A DNA stretch of 64,000 nucleotides from assembly GCF_011516645.4 (NCBI RefSeq), contig NZ_CP088285.1:9736372-9800371 (forward strand), read 5' to 3'. The notes below the pieces were generated by a model, which saw nothing but the letters and a program-made list of their open reading frames with translations, did no database searches and had not been told where the DNA came from. This DNA comes from Bradyrhizobium septentrionale. GTDB lineage: Bacteria > Pseudomonadota > Alphaproteobacteria > Rhizobiales > Xanthobacteraceae. This document shows, piece by piece, positions 18,528-27,053 of the stretch. Numbering within the stretch: position 1 is the first letter of the stretch; every line of letters starts with the position of its first letter. A program made the position numbers and the translations under genes.

Positions 18528-18827
18528 ATGGAGATCGGGCGTGTGGTCGGGACCGTCGTTTCGACGGTCAAGTCGTCCGGCCTGAACTCTTTCAAATTGC
18601 TGGTCGTAACCCCCCTTGCAGCCGGTGAGGAGCTGACTGCCGTCGACCCCAAGGACACCTATGTCGCAATCGATCTCATCGGCGCCGGCGATGGCGACGT
18701 CGTTCTCGTGACCAAGGGAAGCGCGGCACGGCTCTCCGACGCGACAAATGTCCCGACCGATGCGGCCATCATCGCCGTGGTCGATACCGTTCAGCTCGGC
18801 AGTCAAAATGCCTACTCGAAAACCTGA
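18528..18827 (+). CDS. BMC-P pentamer vertex protein (EutN/CcmL-like)
   Basis: This 99-residue protein of the EutN_CcmL family, [19 protein letters not shown] followed by LLVVTPL and [20 protein letters not shown], forms pentamers that cap the vertices of a microcompartment shell. It is the first gene of the plus-strand arm. Start ATG 18528 is chosen from the family N-terminus and a GGGAG just upstream. The promoter region now lies between this gene and the right end of the IS1182, about 100 bp away. It is the only BMC-P in the window, enough to close a shell. Confidence 0.95.
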   Translation: MEIGRVVGTVVSTVKSSGLNSFKLLVVTPLAAGEELTAVDPKDTYVAIDLIGAGDGDVVLVTKGSAARLSDATNVPTDAAIIAVVDTVQLGSQNAYSKT

Positions 18828-18882
18828 CCGGCAACGACGCCTGTCGAAACGTCAACTTCAACCCAAGCAAGGAGAAATACAC

Positions 18883-19182
18883 ATGAACAACACGCCAACC
18901 CCGGGTCAGCCGCGAGGTGCTCTTGGTCTGATCGAGACAAAAGGTCTCGTGGGCGCCATCGAGGCAGCCGATGCCATGGTGAAGGCCGCCAACGTCAGGC
19001 TGATCGGACGTGAACAGATCGGCGGCGGACTGGTGACCGTGATGGTCCGAGGCGACGTCGGCGCGGTAAAGGCCGCGACGGATGCTGGCGCTGCGGCGGC
19101 CGGAAAGGTCGGCGAGGTCGTATCGGTGCACGTCATTCCGCGTCCGCATGAGGACGTCGAGGGAATTCTGGGCAAGGGTTAA
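18883..19182 (+). CDS. BMC-H shell hexamer protein, second copy
   Basis: This 99-residue single-BMC-domain protein has [38 protein letters not shown] and [14 protein letters not shown]. It has a short extra N-terminal tail compared with the copy at 9560-9844 but is otherwise closely similar. AAGGAG lies at the right distance from ATG 18883. It follows BMC-P by 55 bp in the plus arm. With one BMC-H in each arm, BMC-T and BMC-P, the locus has the full set of shell building blocks. Confidence 0.96.
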   Translation: MNNTPTPGQPRGALGLIETKGLVGAIEAADAMVKAANVRLIGREQIGGGLVTVMVRGDVGAVKAATDAGAAAAGKVGEVVSVHVIPRPHEDVEGILGKG

Positions 19183-19221
19183 TCACAATCCTCTCTCAGG
19201 TAATTCTCGCAATCCGAAGGC

Positions 19222-20631
19222 ATGAGTGAGCGCATGGGCGTGGCATTGGATCTTGATTCTGACTTGGCAGGCTTGGCGGACGCGCGCAGCAAGGCGCGTC
19301 AAGCCCGCTTGGCCTTTCAGGCATTTGTTGGTGCCGACCAGGAAAAGGTCGACAGCATCGTTCGAGCTATGGCGGATGCGGGTACCGCAGCCGCCCAGGA
19401 GCTCGCCCGAATGGCTGTCGACGAGACTGGGATCGGAGTGTACGAGGATAAGATCCTCAAGAACCTCTACAATACCAAGTTTGTTGCCGCATCGATGCTT
19501 CCGATGCGGACCGTCGGCGTGCTGTGGGTGGACGAAGCCAATCGCATGACCGCGGTCGGCTCTCCGATGGGCGTGATTGCGGCCATTATCCCCGTAACCA
19601 ATCCAACTTCGACGGTGCTCTTCAAGTGCCTCGCGACCGTCAAATCAGGCAACGCAATCGTATGCGCACCCCACCCGCGCGCCGTTCGAGCCTGCATGCG
19701 AGCTACCGAGATCATGGCTGACGCTGCGGTCAAGGCCGGAGCGCCAAAGGGCTTGATTTCCTGCCTTTCGCTACCGACCATCCAATCGACTGGCGAATTG
19801 ATGCGGCATCCCGACGTTTCAGTTGTGCTCGCGACGGGCGGGCCTGGAATGGTGCGAGCCGCCTATTCAAGCGGCAAACCCACGTTCGCCGTCGGCGCTG
19901 GGAATGTGCCGGTCTACGTCCACCGTTCAGTGAAGGACGTGAAGGAAGCCTCGCTGATGGCTATCACGTCGAAATCCTTCGACAACGGCACGGCATGCGT
20001 CGCCGAGCAATCTATCGTGCTTGACGAGCCAATCGCCGAGGCTGGTCTCGCGGCGTTCGCTGCCCAGGGGACGTTCTTTCTGAACCCCACCGATCAGAAC
20101 CGGCTCGCCGAGATCATCTTCACCGATAAGGGCGAATTCAGGCCGGAAGCGGTAGGCCTTTCCGCGCAGGAGTTGGCTCGCCAGATCAACGTCAGCGTTC
20201 CCAGCGACTGCAAGGTGCTTGGCGCCCTATTGGCCGAAGTGGGCCCACAGGCTCCCCTCTCGCGCGAAATTCTCGGGCCCGTCCTCTCCTTCTACCGCAC
20301 TGCGGACCTTTCAGCTGGCTTTGAGCGGTGCCGGCAGATTCTCGCCTTTGGCGGTGAAGGGCATACGCTAGGTCTTCACTGCGAGGACGACCAGGTCATC
20401 GCTACGCTCGCGTCGCTTCCCGCTGGACGCATCGTCATCAACACCCCGACCTTGTTTGGCGGCATGGGGTATAGCTGCGCGACTGACCCATCCTTCATGC
20501 TCGGCACTGGGACCTGGAGCGGCTCGATTGTTTCAGACAACGTGACCCCGCTTCATCTCATCAACATCAAGCGTGTCGCTCACGAAATTAGGCCGTGGCG
20601 CTCACTCTATCAAGCGAACATGGGACTCTGA
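19222..20631 (+). CDS. CoA-acylating aldehyde dehydrogenase (EutE/PduP-like)
   Basis: This 469-residue aldehyde dehydrogenase of the acylating class converts an aldehyde, NAD and CoA to acyl-CoA and NADH, the core reaction of metabolosomes. Visible are PVTNPTSTVLFKCLATVKSG (about 124-143), VGAGNVPVYV, and the catalytic Cys259 in FDNGTACVAEQS. The N-terminus begins almost at the catalytic fold, without the 18-20-residue encapsulation helix and linker of PduP or EutE. Recruitment to the lumen must use another means, possibly the C-terminal VAHEIRPWRSLYQ stretch. It lies inside the plus arm, between BMC-H and the EutJ-like gene. Confidence 0.93.
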   Translation: MSERMGVALDLDSDLAGLADARSKARQARLAFQAFVGADQEKVDSIVRAMADAGTAAAQELARMAVDETGIGVYEDKILKNLYNTKFVAASMLPMRTVGVLWVDEANRMTAVGSPMGVIAAIIPVTNPTSTVLFKCLATVKSGNAIVCAPHPRAVRACMRATEIMADAAVKAGAPKGLISCLSLPTIQSTGELMRHPDVSVVLATGGPGMVRAAYSSGKPTFAVGAGNVPVYVHRSVKDVKEASLMAITSKSFDNGTACVAEQSIVLDEPIAEAGLAAFAAQGTFFLNPTDQNRLAEIIFTDKGEFRPEAVGLSAQELARQINVSVPSDCKVLGALLAEVGPQAPLSREILGPVLSFYRTADLSAGFERCRQILAFGGEGHTLGLHCEDDQVIATLASLPAGRIVINTPTLFGGMGYSCATDPSFMLGTGTWSGSIVSDNVTPLHLINIKRVAHEIRPWRSLYQANMGL

Positions 20632-20633
20632 GC

Positions 20634-21464
20634 ATGCTCGCGCGCACGCGATCCCTTCGGCCCATGCCCAGTCAGGAAGCCACCGCGTTTCTCGAAGAGG
20701 CGGCCGTGACGTATCGTGCCCCGGTTTGCTCGTCTGACGCCTTGTCCTTCGGCGTCGATCTCGGCACGGCAACGATCGTTCTGACCGCCGTGGATGCACA
20801 AGGGCGTCCCGTCTACTGGGACAGCCTGCCCTGCCAAGCCGTGCGTGACGGTGTCGTTGTCAACTTCGCGGACGCGGTGAGCGCTGTCAAACAGCTCAAA
20901 GAAACCGCCACGTCAGCACTGGAGCGCGAAATTGCCGAAGCGGCTACTGCATTTCCTCCAGGCGTCCCCCAGGCAGAAGCTCGTGCCTGCCACTACGTTC
21001 TGGAGAACGCGGGCATTACCTGCCGCCATCTGGTTGATGAAGTGACTGCGGCGCAGGCCTTGCTTCGGTTGCATGATGGGGTGATCGTCGATGTCGGCGG
21101 CGGATCGACGGGCGTCGGCATCGTATCGGACGGCGTCATCATTGCACTCGATGACGAACCGGGCGGCGGTCATCATCTGGATCTGATCCTGGCCGGCGCC
21201 TTGGGAATTCCCGTGGAGGACGCCGAGGAGCGAAAACGCAAAGGCGAGCAGGACTACTCGCACATTCTCCGCCCCGGCATCGAGCGGATAGCAAGCTCGA
21301 TCATCCGCCAGATCGGAGACCATACTGTCCGATCTATCCACCTCGTCGGCGGTGCGGTTCGGGTTCCTCATGCGGCATCCATTGTCGCTCGCTTTAGCGG
21401 AATCCAAACCACGGCATACCCTCACTCGGAACTCGTAACCCCCTTCGGAATCGCGATGAGCTGA
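20634..21464 (+). CDS. eutJ: EutJ-like Hsp70-fold ATPase
   Basis: The 276-residue protein has the actin/Hsp70 nucleotide-binding fold: phosphate 1 motif FGVDLGTATIVLTAVD, phosphate 2 motif VIVDVGGGSTGVGIVS, and adenosine motif IHLVGGAVRVP. EutJ proteins accompany BMC operons and are thought to be chaperones or reactivators of encapsulated enzymes. Start ATG 20634 lies two bases after the aldehyde dehydrogenase stop; an earlier in-frame ATG at 20595 would overlap that gene. There is no diol or ethanolamine lyase here to reactivate, so its client in this locus is unknown. Confidence 0.9.
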   Translation: MLARTRSLRPMPSQEATAFLEEAAVTYRAPVCSSDALSFGVDLGTATIVLTAVDAQGRPVYWDSLPCQAVRDGVVVNFADAVSAVKQLKETATSALEREIAEAATAFPPGVPQAEARACHYVLENAGITCRHLVDEVTAAQALLRLHDGVIVDVGGGSTGVGIVSDGVIIALDDEPGGGHHLDLILAGALGIPVEDAEERKRKGEQDYSHILRPGIERIASSIIRQIGDHTVRSIHLVGGAVRVPHAASIVARFSGIQTTAYPHSELVTPFGIAMS

Positions 21465-21467
21465 CCC

Positions 21468-22085
21468 ATGGATTTTCAATTACGCACGTACGCCTTCATC
21501 GATAGCATGCAGCCTCAAGCGGCGGCGCATGTCGCCTCAACGTGTCAAGGAGACGTGCCTGTCGCGGGGATGTCCGAGCTCTTCATCGAAGTCGCGCCCG
21601 GAAACGAGATCTTTCGCTGCGCAGACATCGCCTTGAAGGCAGCTGATGTCCGCCCGGCGCTGCAGATTATCGAACGAGAGTTCGGTCTCCTGGAGATTCA
21701 CTCCCACACGCAATCGGAAGTGCACGCCGCAGGGCAAGCCGTGCTGGATTATCTCGGCCTCAAAGAGGAAGATCGGGTGCGACCGACGATCGCTTCGTCG
21801 CAATTCGTCACCAATGTTAATCCCTACCAAGCACAGCTCATCAATAAGTGGCGCAAGGGCAATCTGCTGCTGCCGAGGTCCAGCCTTTTCGTCCTCGAGG
21901 CGACACCGGCGGCGTATGTCACGCTCGCCGGCAATGAGGCAGAAAAGGCCGCAAACATCAGCCTGATTGAAGTTCGTGCGGTGGGCCGGTTTGGCCGCTT
22001 GTTTATCTCAGGGACCGAGAGCGAAGTCGAGACCGCAGCGAAAGCTGCTGTTGCGTCACTCGAGGAGCTGGGAGGCAAGAAATGA
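21468..22085 (+). CDS. BMC-T tandem-domain shell trimer protein
   Basis: The 205-residue protein contains two BMC-type halves: FQLRTYAFIDSMQPQAAAHV and CADIALKAADVRPALQIIER in the first, and LPRSSLFVLEATPAAYVTLA and ANISLIEVRAVGRFGRLFIS in the second. The pattern is that of pseudohexameric trimers, whose central pores are often gated. It starts three bases after the eutJ-like stop and overlaps the next gene by four bases (ATGA). It resembles BMC-T proteins of actinobacterial-type loci more than EutL; this is from memory and needs a profile search. Confidence 0.9.
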   Translation: MDFQLRTYAFIDSMQPQAAAHVASTCQGDVPVAGMSELFIEVAPGNEIFRCADIALKAADVRPALQIIEREFGLLEIHSHTQSEVHAAGQAVLDYLGLKEEDRVRPTIASSQFVTNVNPYQAQLINKWRKGNLLLPRSSLFVLEATPAAYVTLAGNEAEKAANISLIEVRAVGRFGRLFISGTESEVETAAKAAVASLEELGGKK

Positions 22086-23344
22086 GCGTCGTCTCCGTTG
22101 CGGATGTAGAGAATGCAAATGGGGTACTCGTCGTCGGAGCGAGAGATATCCTCACGCCGCTTGCCGCCGATCGCGCCAAGGAGTTGAACGTTCGGATCGA
22201 GCGATCCAGCAGCTCCGCAAGAGAAGTGACATCGCCTGTCGTGGCCCCTTCGCGGCCGACCGTCCAATTGTCGGCGAAGGCAGAGCCCGCGGCCAAACCC
22301 ATAGCTAACGCCGGTGCCGTGCAACCCGGAGCGCTGTCGGGCGCTCTGTATCGTCGTGGAGCGCCGGTCCCCGCCGCGATGCGGGTTCAAGGAGATGCGG
22401 CATCCGCCGCTCGTGACGATCGACCGCGGGCTGCGGTCATCGGCGCCGGTCACGTCGGCGCCATGACGGCGCTGCGCCTCGCTGAAACATCGCTATTCTC
22501 GCGGGTCACACTCGTTGACATCGTCCCTGGACTTGCGGCCGGATTGGCCCTCGACATGTGGCACAGCGCCCCGCTGCGCAGATTTACGACCAGGATCGAG
22601 GGAAGCACCGATCTCTCGGCGCTTGAGGGAGCACGCTACATCGTCATGACGGCCGGCCGTCCCCGTCAACCGGGCATGAGCCGAACTGATCTCACCGGCG
22701 TGAACGCAGAAATAGTAGGAAACGTCGCCGACGGGATCCGTCGCTATGCTCCCGCTTCGGTCGTCGTTGTTGTGACAAATCCACTTGAGGAAATGACCCA
22801 CCTGATGGCGAAGCGGACGGGGTTTCCCTCGGCAAGGGTCATTGGCATGGCGGGCGTGCTCGACAGCGCACGCTTCTGCTCGCTCGTCGCCCTGGAAGGA
22901 ATCGCCCGGCCAGAGGACGTCGATGCAATCGCGCTGGGCAGCCACGGCGCCGAGATGGTGATTCCTTTGAGCCTTGCCAAGGTCCAAGGTCGTCCCCTCG
23001 AGCAACTGATCCCCAAGGACCGCCTGGCTGCGATCGTGGAGCGCGCGAGAGACTCCGGCGCCGAGGTCGTCAAACTACTTCAGAAGGGCAGCGCCTATTT
23101 CTCTCCGGCCGAATCGGCAGCGTCCATGGTGGCAGCCATGGTGAAGGGAGACAGCGAATTGATCGCCGCGTGCGTTCAATCGGGAGGCGCCTACGGCGTT
23201 GACGATACGCGCATTGGGCTTCCGGTCCGACTAGACACGGACGGAGTGAAGGAAATCGCGGAACTGCCGCTGCGGCCCGATGAGCGGGCCGCGCTTGCGG
23301 CGGCCACCGGAAGCATCGCCAAACGCATCTCCGAATTGGCCTGA
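22082..23344 (+). CDS. Malate/lactate dehydrogenase-family enzyme with BMC-type N-terminal extension
   Basis: Residues about 117-420 form a full L-lactate/malate dehydrogenase: Rossmann motif AAVIGAGHVGAM, active-site loop GRPRQPGMSRTDLTGVN, VVVTNPLEEMTHLM, and the catalytic His in LGSHGAEMVIPLS. The Arg-containing loop favours a dicarboxylate such as malate. Residues 1-45 (VADVENANGVLVVGARDILT, PLAADRAKELNVRI) resemble short N-terminal domains with the pattern hxVTPxAxDxAxExxIxI seen on several BMC-associated proteins, followed by a 70-residue Ala/Pro linker. A lumenal NAD-recycling role is inferred. It is translationally coupled to the BMC-T gene. Confidence 0.85.
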   Translation: MSVVSVADVENANGVLVVGARDILTPLAADRAKELNVRIERSSSSAREVTSPVVAPSRPTVQLSAKAEPAAKPIANAGAVQPGALSGALYRRGAPVPAAMRVQGDAASAARDDRPRAAVIGAGHVGAMTALRLAETSLFSRVTLVDIVPGLAAGLALDMWHSAPLRRFTTRIEGSTDLSALEGARYIVMTAGRPRQPGMSRTDLTGVNAEIVGNVADGIRRYAPASVVVVVTNPLEEMTHLMAKRTGFPSARVIGMAGVLDSARFCSLVALEGIARPEDVDAIALGSHGAEMVIPLSLAKVQGRPLEQLIPKDRLAAIVERARDSGAEVVKLLQKGSAYFSPAESAASMVAAMVKGDSELIAACVQSGGAYGVDDTRIGLPVRLDTDGVKEIAELPLRPDERAALAAATGSIAKRISELA

Positions 23345-23345
23345 C

Positions 23346-24389
23346 ATGCGCGCAATCGTCTACCAGGGACCGGGCGCAATTGCGGTACGGGACGTACCGC
23401 CGCCTCGGCTCGAGGACCCCAGAGACGCTCTGGTTCGAGTAGAGTTAGCCGGCATTTGCGGTACCGATCTGCATGTGATTGCCGGCGATTTTGCGGGCAT
23501 CCAGCCAGGAGCCGTTATCGGCCACGAGTTCGTGGGTGTGCTCACGGCTATCGGGAGTGCCGTGACCGGATTTGCCGTCGGTGACAGGGTTATGGCGTCC
23601 GACTTCACCGCCTGTGGCCGTTGCCGGTGTTGTGAGCGGGGCGACCATTGGGAATGTCCGGAGCGAGCCTTCTTCGGGACAGGCACTTCTTTCGGGCTGC
23701 CCCTGGCCGGTGCGCAGGCCGAAATCGTGCGGGTCCCGCATGCCGACACGACGCTCGGACGTATGCCAAAGGGCTGTTCTGACGAGGCTGCAATCCTCCT
23801 CGGGGATAATCTAGCGACGGGATGGGCGGCCGTAGAGCGCAGCGGGCTCTTGCCGGGCGAGATCGTCGCAGTGATCGGCGGCGGAACGGTCGGTCAACTT
23901 GCGAGTCTTTCGGCGCAGGCCGCTGGAGCGGGCGCGGTCATCGTGGTGGAGCCGAGCGAAGGACGCCGCGAGTTCGCCCGCGCAAACGGCAGTCTTGCGG
24001 CGTCGCCGCAAGAGGCTCGCGAGTTGGCCAGCCGCGTGACAGACGGAGAAGGCGTCGATGTTGTCATCGAGGCCGTAGGTGGCGCATCCGCTCTCACGGC
24101 GGCGTTTGACTTGGTGCGAAAGCGAGGCCGAATCATCTCGGTAGGCGCCCATGCAGCTGAGACGTGGCCGTTTCCATTGGCGAGGAGCTTTGCCAACGAG
24201 TTGACCCTGGGCTTCGCGATCGGGGATTCGATCCGTCTTCGTCCTCGTCTCCTTTCGCTCATCACCACGGGCGCTCTCGATCCAACCGTGGTCATCGATC
24301 GCAAGATCGGGTTTGCGGCCGCTCCCCAGACGTATGCCGACCTCAAGGCCCAGCGGATCATGAAAGCGGTTATCGACCCCCGGCTCTAA
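23346..24389 (+). CDS. Zinc-dependent alcohol dehydrogenase
   Basis: This 347-residue medium-chain dehydrogenase has the catalytic zinc ligands in ICGTDLH and GHEFVGVL, the structural zinc cysteines in CGRCRCCERGDHWEC, and a Rossmann motif VIGGGTVGQLASLS. It interconverts an alcohol and aldehyde with NAD(P). In metabolosomes such an enzyme recycles NADH by reducing part of the aldehyde. It starts one base after the preceding stop (ATG 23346), so it is the last structural gene of the plus arm. No obvious encapsulation peptide is seen at either end. Confidence 0.92.
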   Translation: MRAIVYQGPGAIAVRDVPPPRLEDPRDALVRVELAGICGTDLHVIAGDFAGIQPGAVIGHEFVGVLTAIGSAVTGFAVGDRVMASDFTACGRCRCCERGDHWECPERAFFGTGTSFGLPLAGAQAEIVRVPHADTTLGRMPKGCSDEAAILLGDNLATGWAAVERSGLLPGEIVAVIGGGTVGQLASLSAQAAGAGAVIVVEPSEGRREFARANGSLAASPQEARELASRVTDGEGVDVVIEAVGGASALTAAFDLVRKRGRIISVGAHAAETWPFPLARSFANELTLGFAIGDSIRLRPRLLSLITTGALDPTVVIDRKIGFAAAPQTYADLKAQRIMKAVIDPRL

Positions 24390-24528
24390 TACGGCTGGTC
24401 CGGCGGTTGCCAAATTAAGCTAAGCAGCGCAAGCTCTTACAGGAGCGGCAATTATATTGCACCGCACAAGAACGCTCGCGTGAGACGAGCGCCGCGGTGC
24501 CGAACTTGAGCCGCCTGGAGGATGCTCA

Positions 24529-26745
24529 ATGAGTGGGACCGCGCTACTGGCTCAGCGAGGGACGTTTAGTGATGATCCGCACCAAGGGCTCGCAGTGCTG
24601 AGAGAAGCGATCATCTCCCTTTCAGAAGCAGCAGATCGCGGGCCTCAGGTGCTCTTCGCCGAAGCCCGCATATTGTTCCGCAATCTCCTTGCTGTCCGAG
24701 ATGTCCGACTCCTGGTCCGCTCGGCCGGCGCCTGGCGTGAATGGGAGAAACTCAACGATGGCGCCGATGAAGCGCTGATAGAGCGGCTTCCCGACTCGTT
24801 CATCGATATGATGCGATTCGAGGACGCTATCTTGGTTCCAGTCCAGGTCGGAAGCGTGGCTCTCCTCGTCGAGGGCATGACCGATTCCGATGCACTGCGT
24901 GAGCGCGCCGCGACCCTGTCGCACGTCTTCAGGCTCGCGATCGCATCCAGCGAGACCCGCAACGGCAATCCCGACAAGCTCGAAGCGATCCGCGTCTTCC
25001 AACGCGTCGCCAACAAAATTCTGAAAAGCCGCAATCTCCAAGAGATTTTCCTCCAGATCACGCATGAGGCGAAAGCGAGGCTCTCCGCTGATATATGCGG
25101 CATCATGCTCCTCGAAGAAGAAGCGCTGGTCATGAAGCGCTGCACGGGTAATCTGGCAGCGGAAACGGCGGCCCTTCGCATGAAGGCCGGACAGGGCGTC
25201 GGCGGACGCGTCCTCGAAACTCGTCAGCCTTGTTCCATCGAAGACTACGTACAAAGCGAGATCATCAGCCGTGACTTCATGAGCTTGGCGCGGGCCGAAC
25301 GCGTTCGTTCTGCCCTCGCGGTACCGCTGATGTCCCAGGATCAGGTCATCGGCGTTCTCGAGGTCTGGCGTCGCAAACCATCGACATTTACGCCGCAGCA
25401 TACGGCGGAACTCGCTACGCTCGCTAATCTTGCGTCTCTTGCGATCGAGAATGCCGCCCTGCTCGACGCGCGCGAAGCCGCCGCTCGGGAGCTAGAGGAT
25501 GCGCATTCCAAGCTCCAGCAGCGGTATAACGTCATCCGCAATTCCGCCGATCTTCAGGAAGGGCTTATCTCTACCTTACTCGATGGCGGCGGCCTTTGCG
25601 AAATTGCGCAACGCGCGCATCAACATCTTCACAGCCCCGTGCTTATTCTGGACAAACATTTGGATGTTCAGGCCTGCCATCCTCGAACGGCAGCTACGGA
25701 CGCAGTTCTCCGCGCGGTTCGTATCGCGATCTCGCAAAATAGAGGCCCTGATACTCGATACAAGACGATATCAGCTGGAGCACTGCGGTTCGCGTTTCAG
25801 AGCATAACGGCAGGGTCAGAACAGTTGGGTTGGGCCGTCATGCTCAACCCGGAGATCGAAAATGAAAGCGCACAGCTCGCGATTACAGAACTATGTGTTA
25901 CTGCCGCACTCCATCAAACCAAAGAAAGGGCGGCAGCGCGTGCACTCAGCGACAAGCTCGCGACGTTGACTTGGGATCTTCTGGAAGGAACGGACCATCT
26001 ACGGCAGTTGGCGCTTCAACGCGCCAAGGAGCTGGATGCTGAAATCCCCGCAGAGTACTGCATCGCCGTCTGTCGCATCGACGGACTAGACAAGCCGGAC
26101 AAATCCGGCGTCCTGACCGGTGGAGAAATAGAAGGTCGTCGCCGGTCAGTAGCTGAAGCTCCGAACCATTTACCAGGACGTCAAATCGCAAAATTGTCCG
26201 GGCTGCGCGGCAACGAACTCGCCCTCGTTATCTCGAGCTGCGAGAGTGTCAAGGCTCGTGATTTTGCCCAAAGTCTTATTGTCGAGATCATGCGCCGCGT
26301 TCCTGGATGTACCGCGCGCGTCGGCCTGAGCCGAGGTTGCTCGGAACCTATGTCGATACCGTCAGCTTGGCGGGACGCGCGCATCGCCCTGGATGTGGCC
26401 TGCCAGAGTCGTACAGCAGCGGTCATCGACTACAATGACGTTGGAGTCGCCGGTCTTCTAATGAGTATCCGGGAAGGGACCGATTTTCAGGGATTTGTCG
26501 GACAATCGATAGGAGGGCTGTTAAAGGAGAAGAGCCCGCAACGAGAGACCCTATTGCAAACCTTGCGTGTTTTCTTCGCATGCAATTGTTCTCAGCAGGC
26601 GACGGCAAGAGAACTCCGAACACACCAAAAGACCATCGCTTATCGACTCGATAAGATCGAGCGTATAACAGGTTTGAAGCTCGCAGCTCACGAGCAGCGC
26701 GTGCTGCTTTATCTTGCTCTCCAAATGAATGACCTGATTCGCTAG
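24529..26745 (+). CDS. GAF-domain PucR/CdaR-type transcriptional regulator
   Basis: This 738-residue protein has a central GAF sensor domain (about 150-320: VGGRVLETRQPCSIEDYVQS, RSALAVPLMSQDQVIGVLEV), a short coiled coil (AREAAARELEDAHSKLQQRY), a CdaR GGDEF-like region, and a C-terminal PucR helix-turn-helix (TARELRTHQKTIAYRLDKIE). Regulators of this design activate catabolic operons in response to small molecules. It lies 139 bp downstream of the alcohol dehydrogenase in the same direction, with its own leader, and is the likely controller of both BMC arms. The ligand and operator are not evident. Confidence 0.88.
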   Translation: MSGTALLAQRGTFSDDPHQGLAVLREAIISLSEAADRGPQVLFAEARILFRNLLAVRDVRLLVRSAGAWREWEKLNDGADEALIERLPDSFIDMMRFEDAILVPVQVGSVALLVEGMTDSDALRERAATLSHVFRLAIASSETRNGNPDKLEAIRVFQRVANKILKSRNLQEIFLQITHEAKARLSADICGIMLLEEEALVMKRCTGNLAAETAALRMKAGQGVGGRVLETRQPCSIEDYVQSEIISRDFMSLARAERVRSALAVPLMSQDQVIGVLEVWRRKPSTFTPQHTAELATLANLASLAIENAALLDAREAAARELEDAHSKLQQRYNVIRNSADLQEGLISTLLDGGGLCEIAQRAHQHLHSPVLILDKHLDVQACHPRTAATDAVLRAVRIAISQNRGPDTRYKTISAGALRFAFQSITAGSEQLGWAVMLNPEIENESAQLAITELCVTAALHQTKERAAARALSDKLATLTWDLLEGTDHLRQLALQRAKELDAEIPAEYCIAVCRIDGLDKPDKSGVLTGGEIEGRRRSVAEAPNHLPGRQIAKLSGLRGNELALVISSCESVKARDFAQSLIVEIMRRVPGCTARVGLSRGCSEPMSIPSAWRDARIALDVACQSRTAAVIDYNDVGVAGLLMSIREGTDFQGFVGQSIGGLLKEKSPQRETLLQTLRVFFACNCSQQATARELRTHQKTIAYRLDKIERITGLKLAAHEQRVLLYLALQMNDLIR

Positions 26746-26784
26746 CGGAAGCGAGAACGGAGGTCACGACAGGCTTCGTAACCG

Positions 26785-26955
26785 ACGATGTTCTTGCGCC
26801 AGCTCGCCCTGTCATCTCAAGTACGTGCCGGTATGATCTCTCGTCCCATCGAAGCAATCGCGCCATGCCCCCCGGGATCAAAGAGCAGACGGTCGAGTGG
26901 TCGGGTCCGACTATCTGGGAAATCCCGACATCGCGGTGTTCGGATTTCTGAAGTT
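26785..26955 (+). pseudogene. Degraded acyl-CoA synthetase fragment, paralogue of the gene at 4044
   Basis: The sequence aligns with the interior of the acyl-CoA synthetase at 4044-5570. It begins at its MFFRLLALPSK region (here MFLRQLALSSQ), continues through the CPPEIKERMIEWWGP region (here PPGIKEQTVEWSGPTIWE), then jumps to the later PDIADVAVFGLP region (here PDIAVFGFL). Start, ATP-binding motifs and C-terminus are missing and the reading frame is broken. It lies just after the BMC regulator, so synthetase sequences once flanked the locus on both sides. Confidence 0.7.
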
Positions 26956-27053
26956 TCATTGATTCGCGACCATCTGCTTATCAGTCCTCAAACTGCCCCC
27001 GCTTGCGAGCGAAACAGCCAGCGGATCGTCGTTCTATTCTCAAGTGCCAAGCG

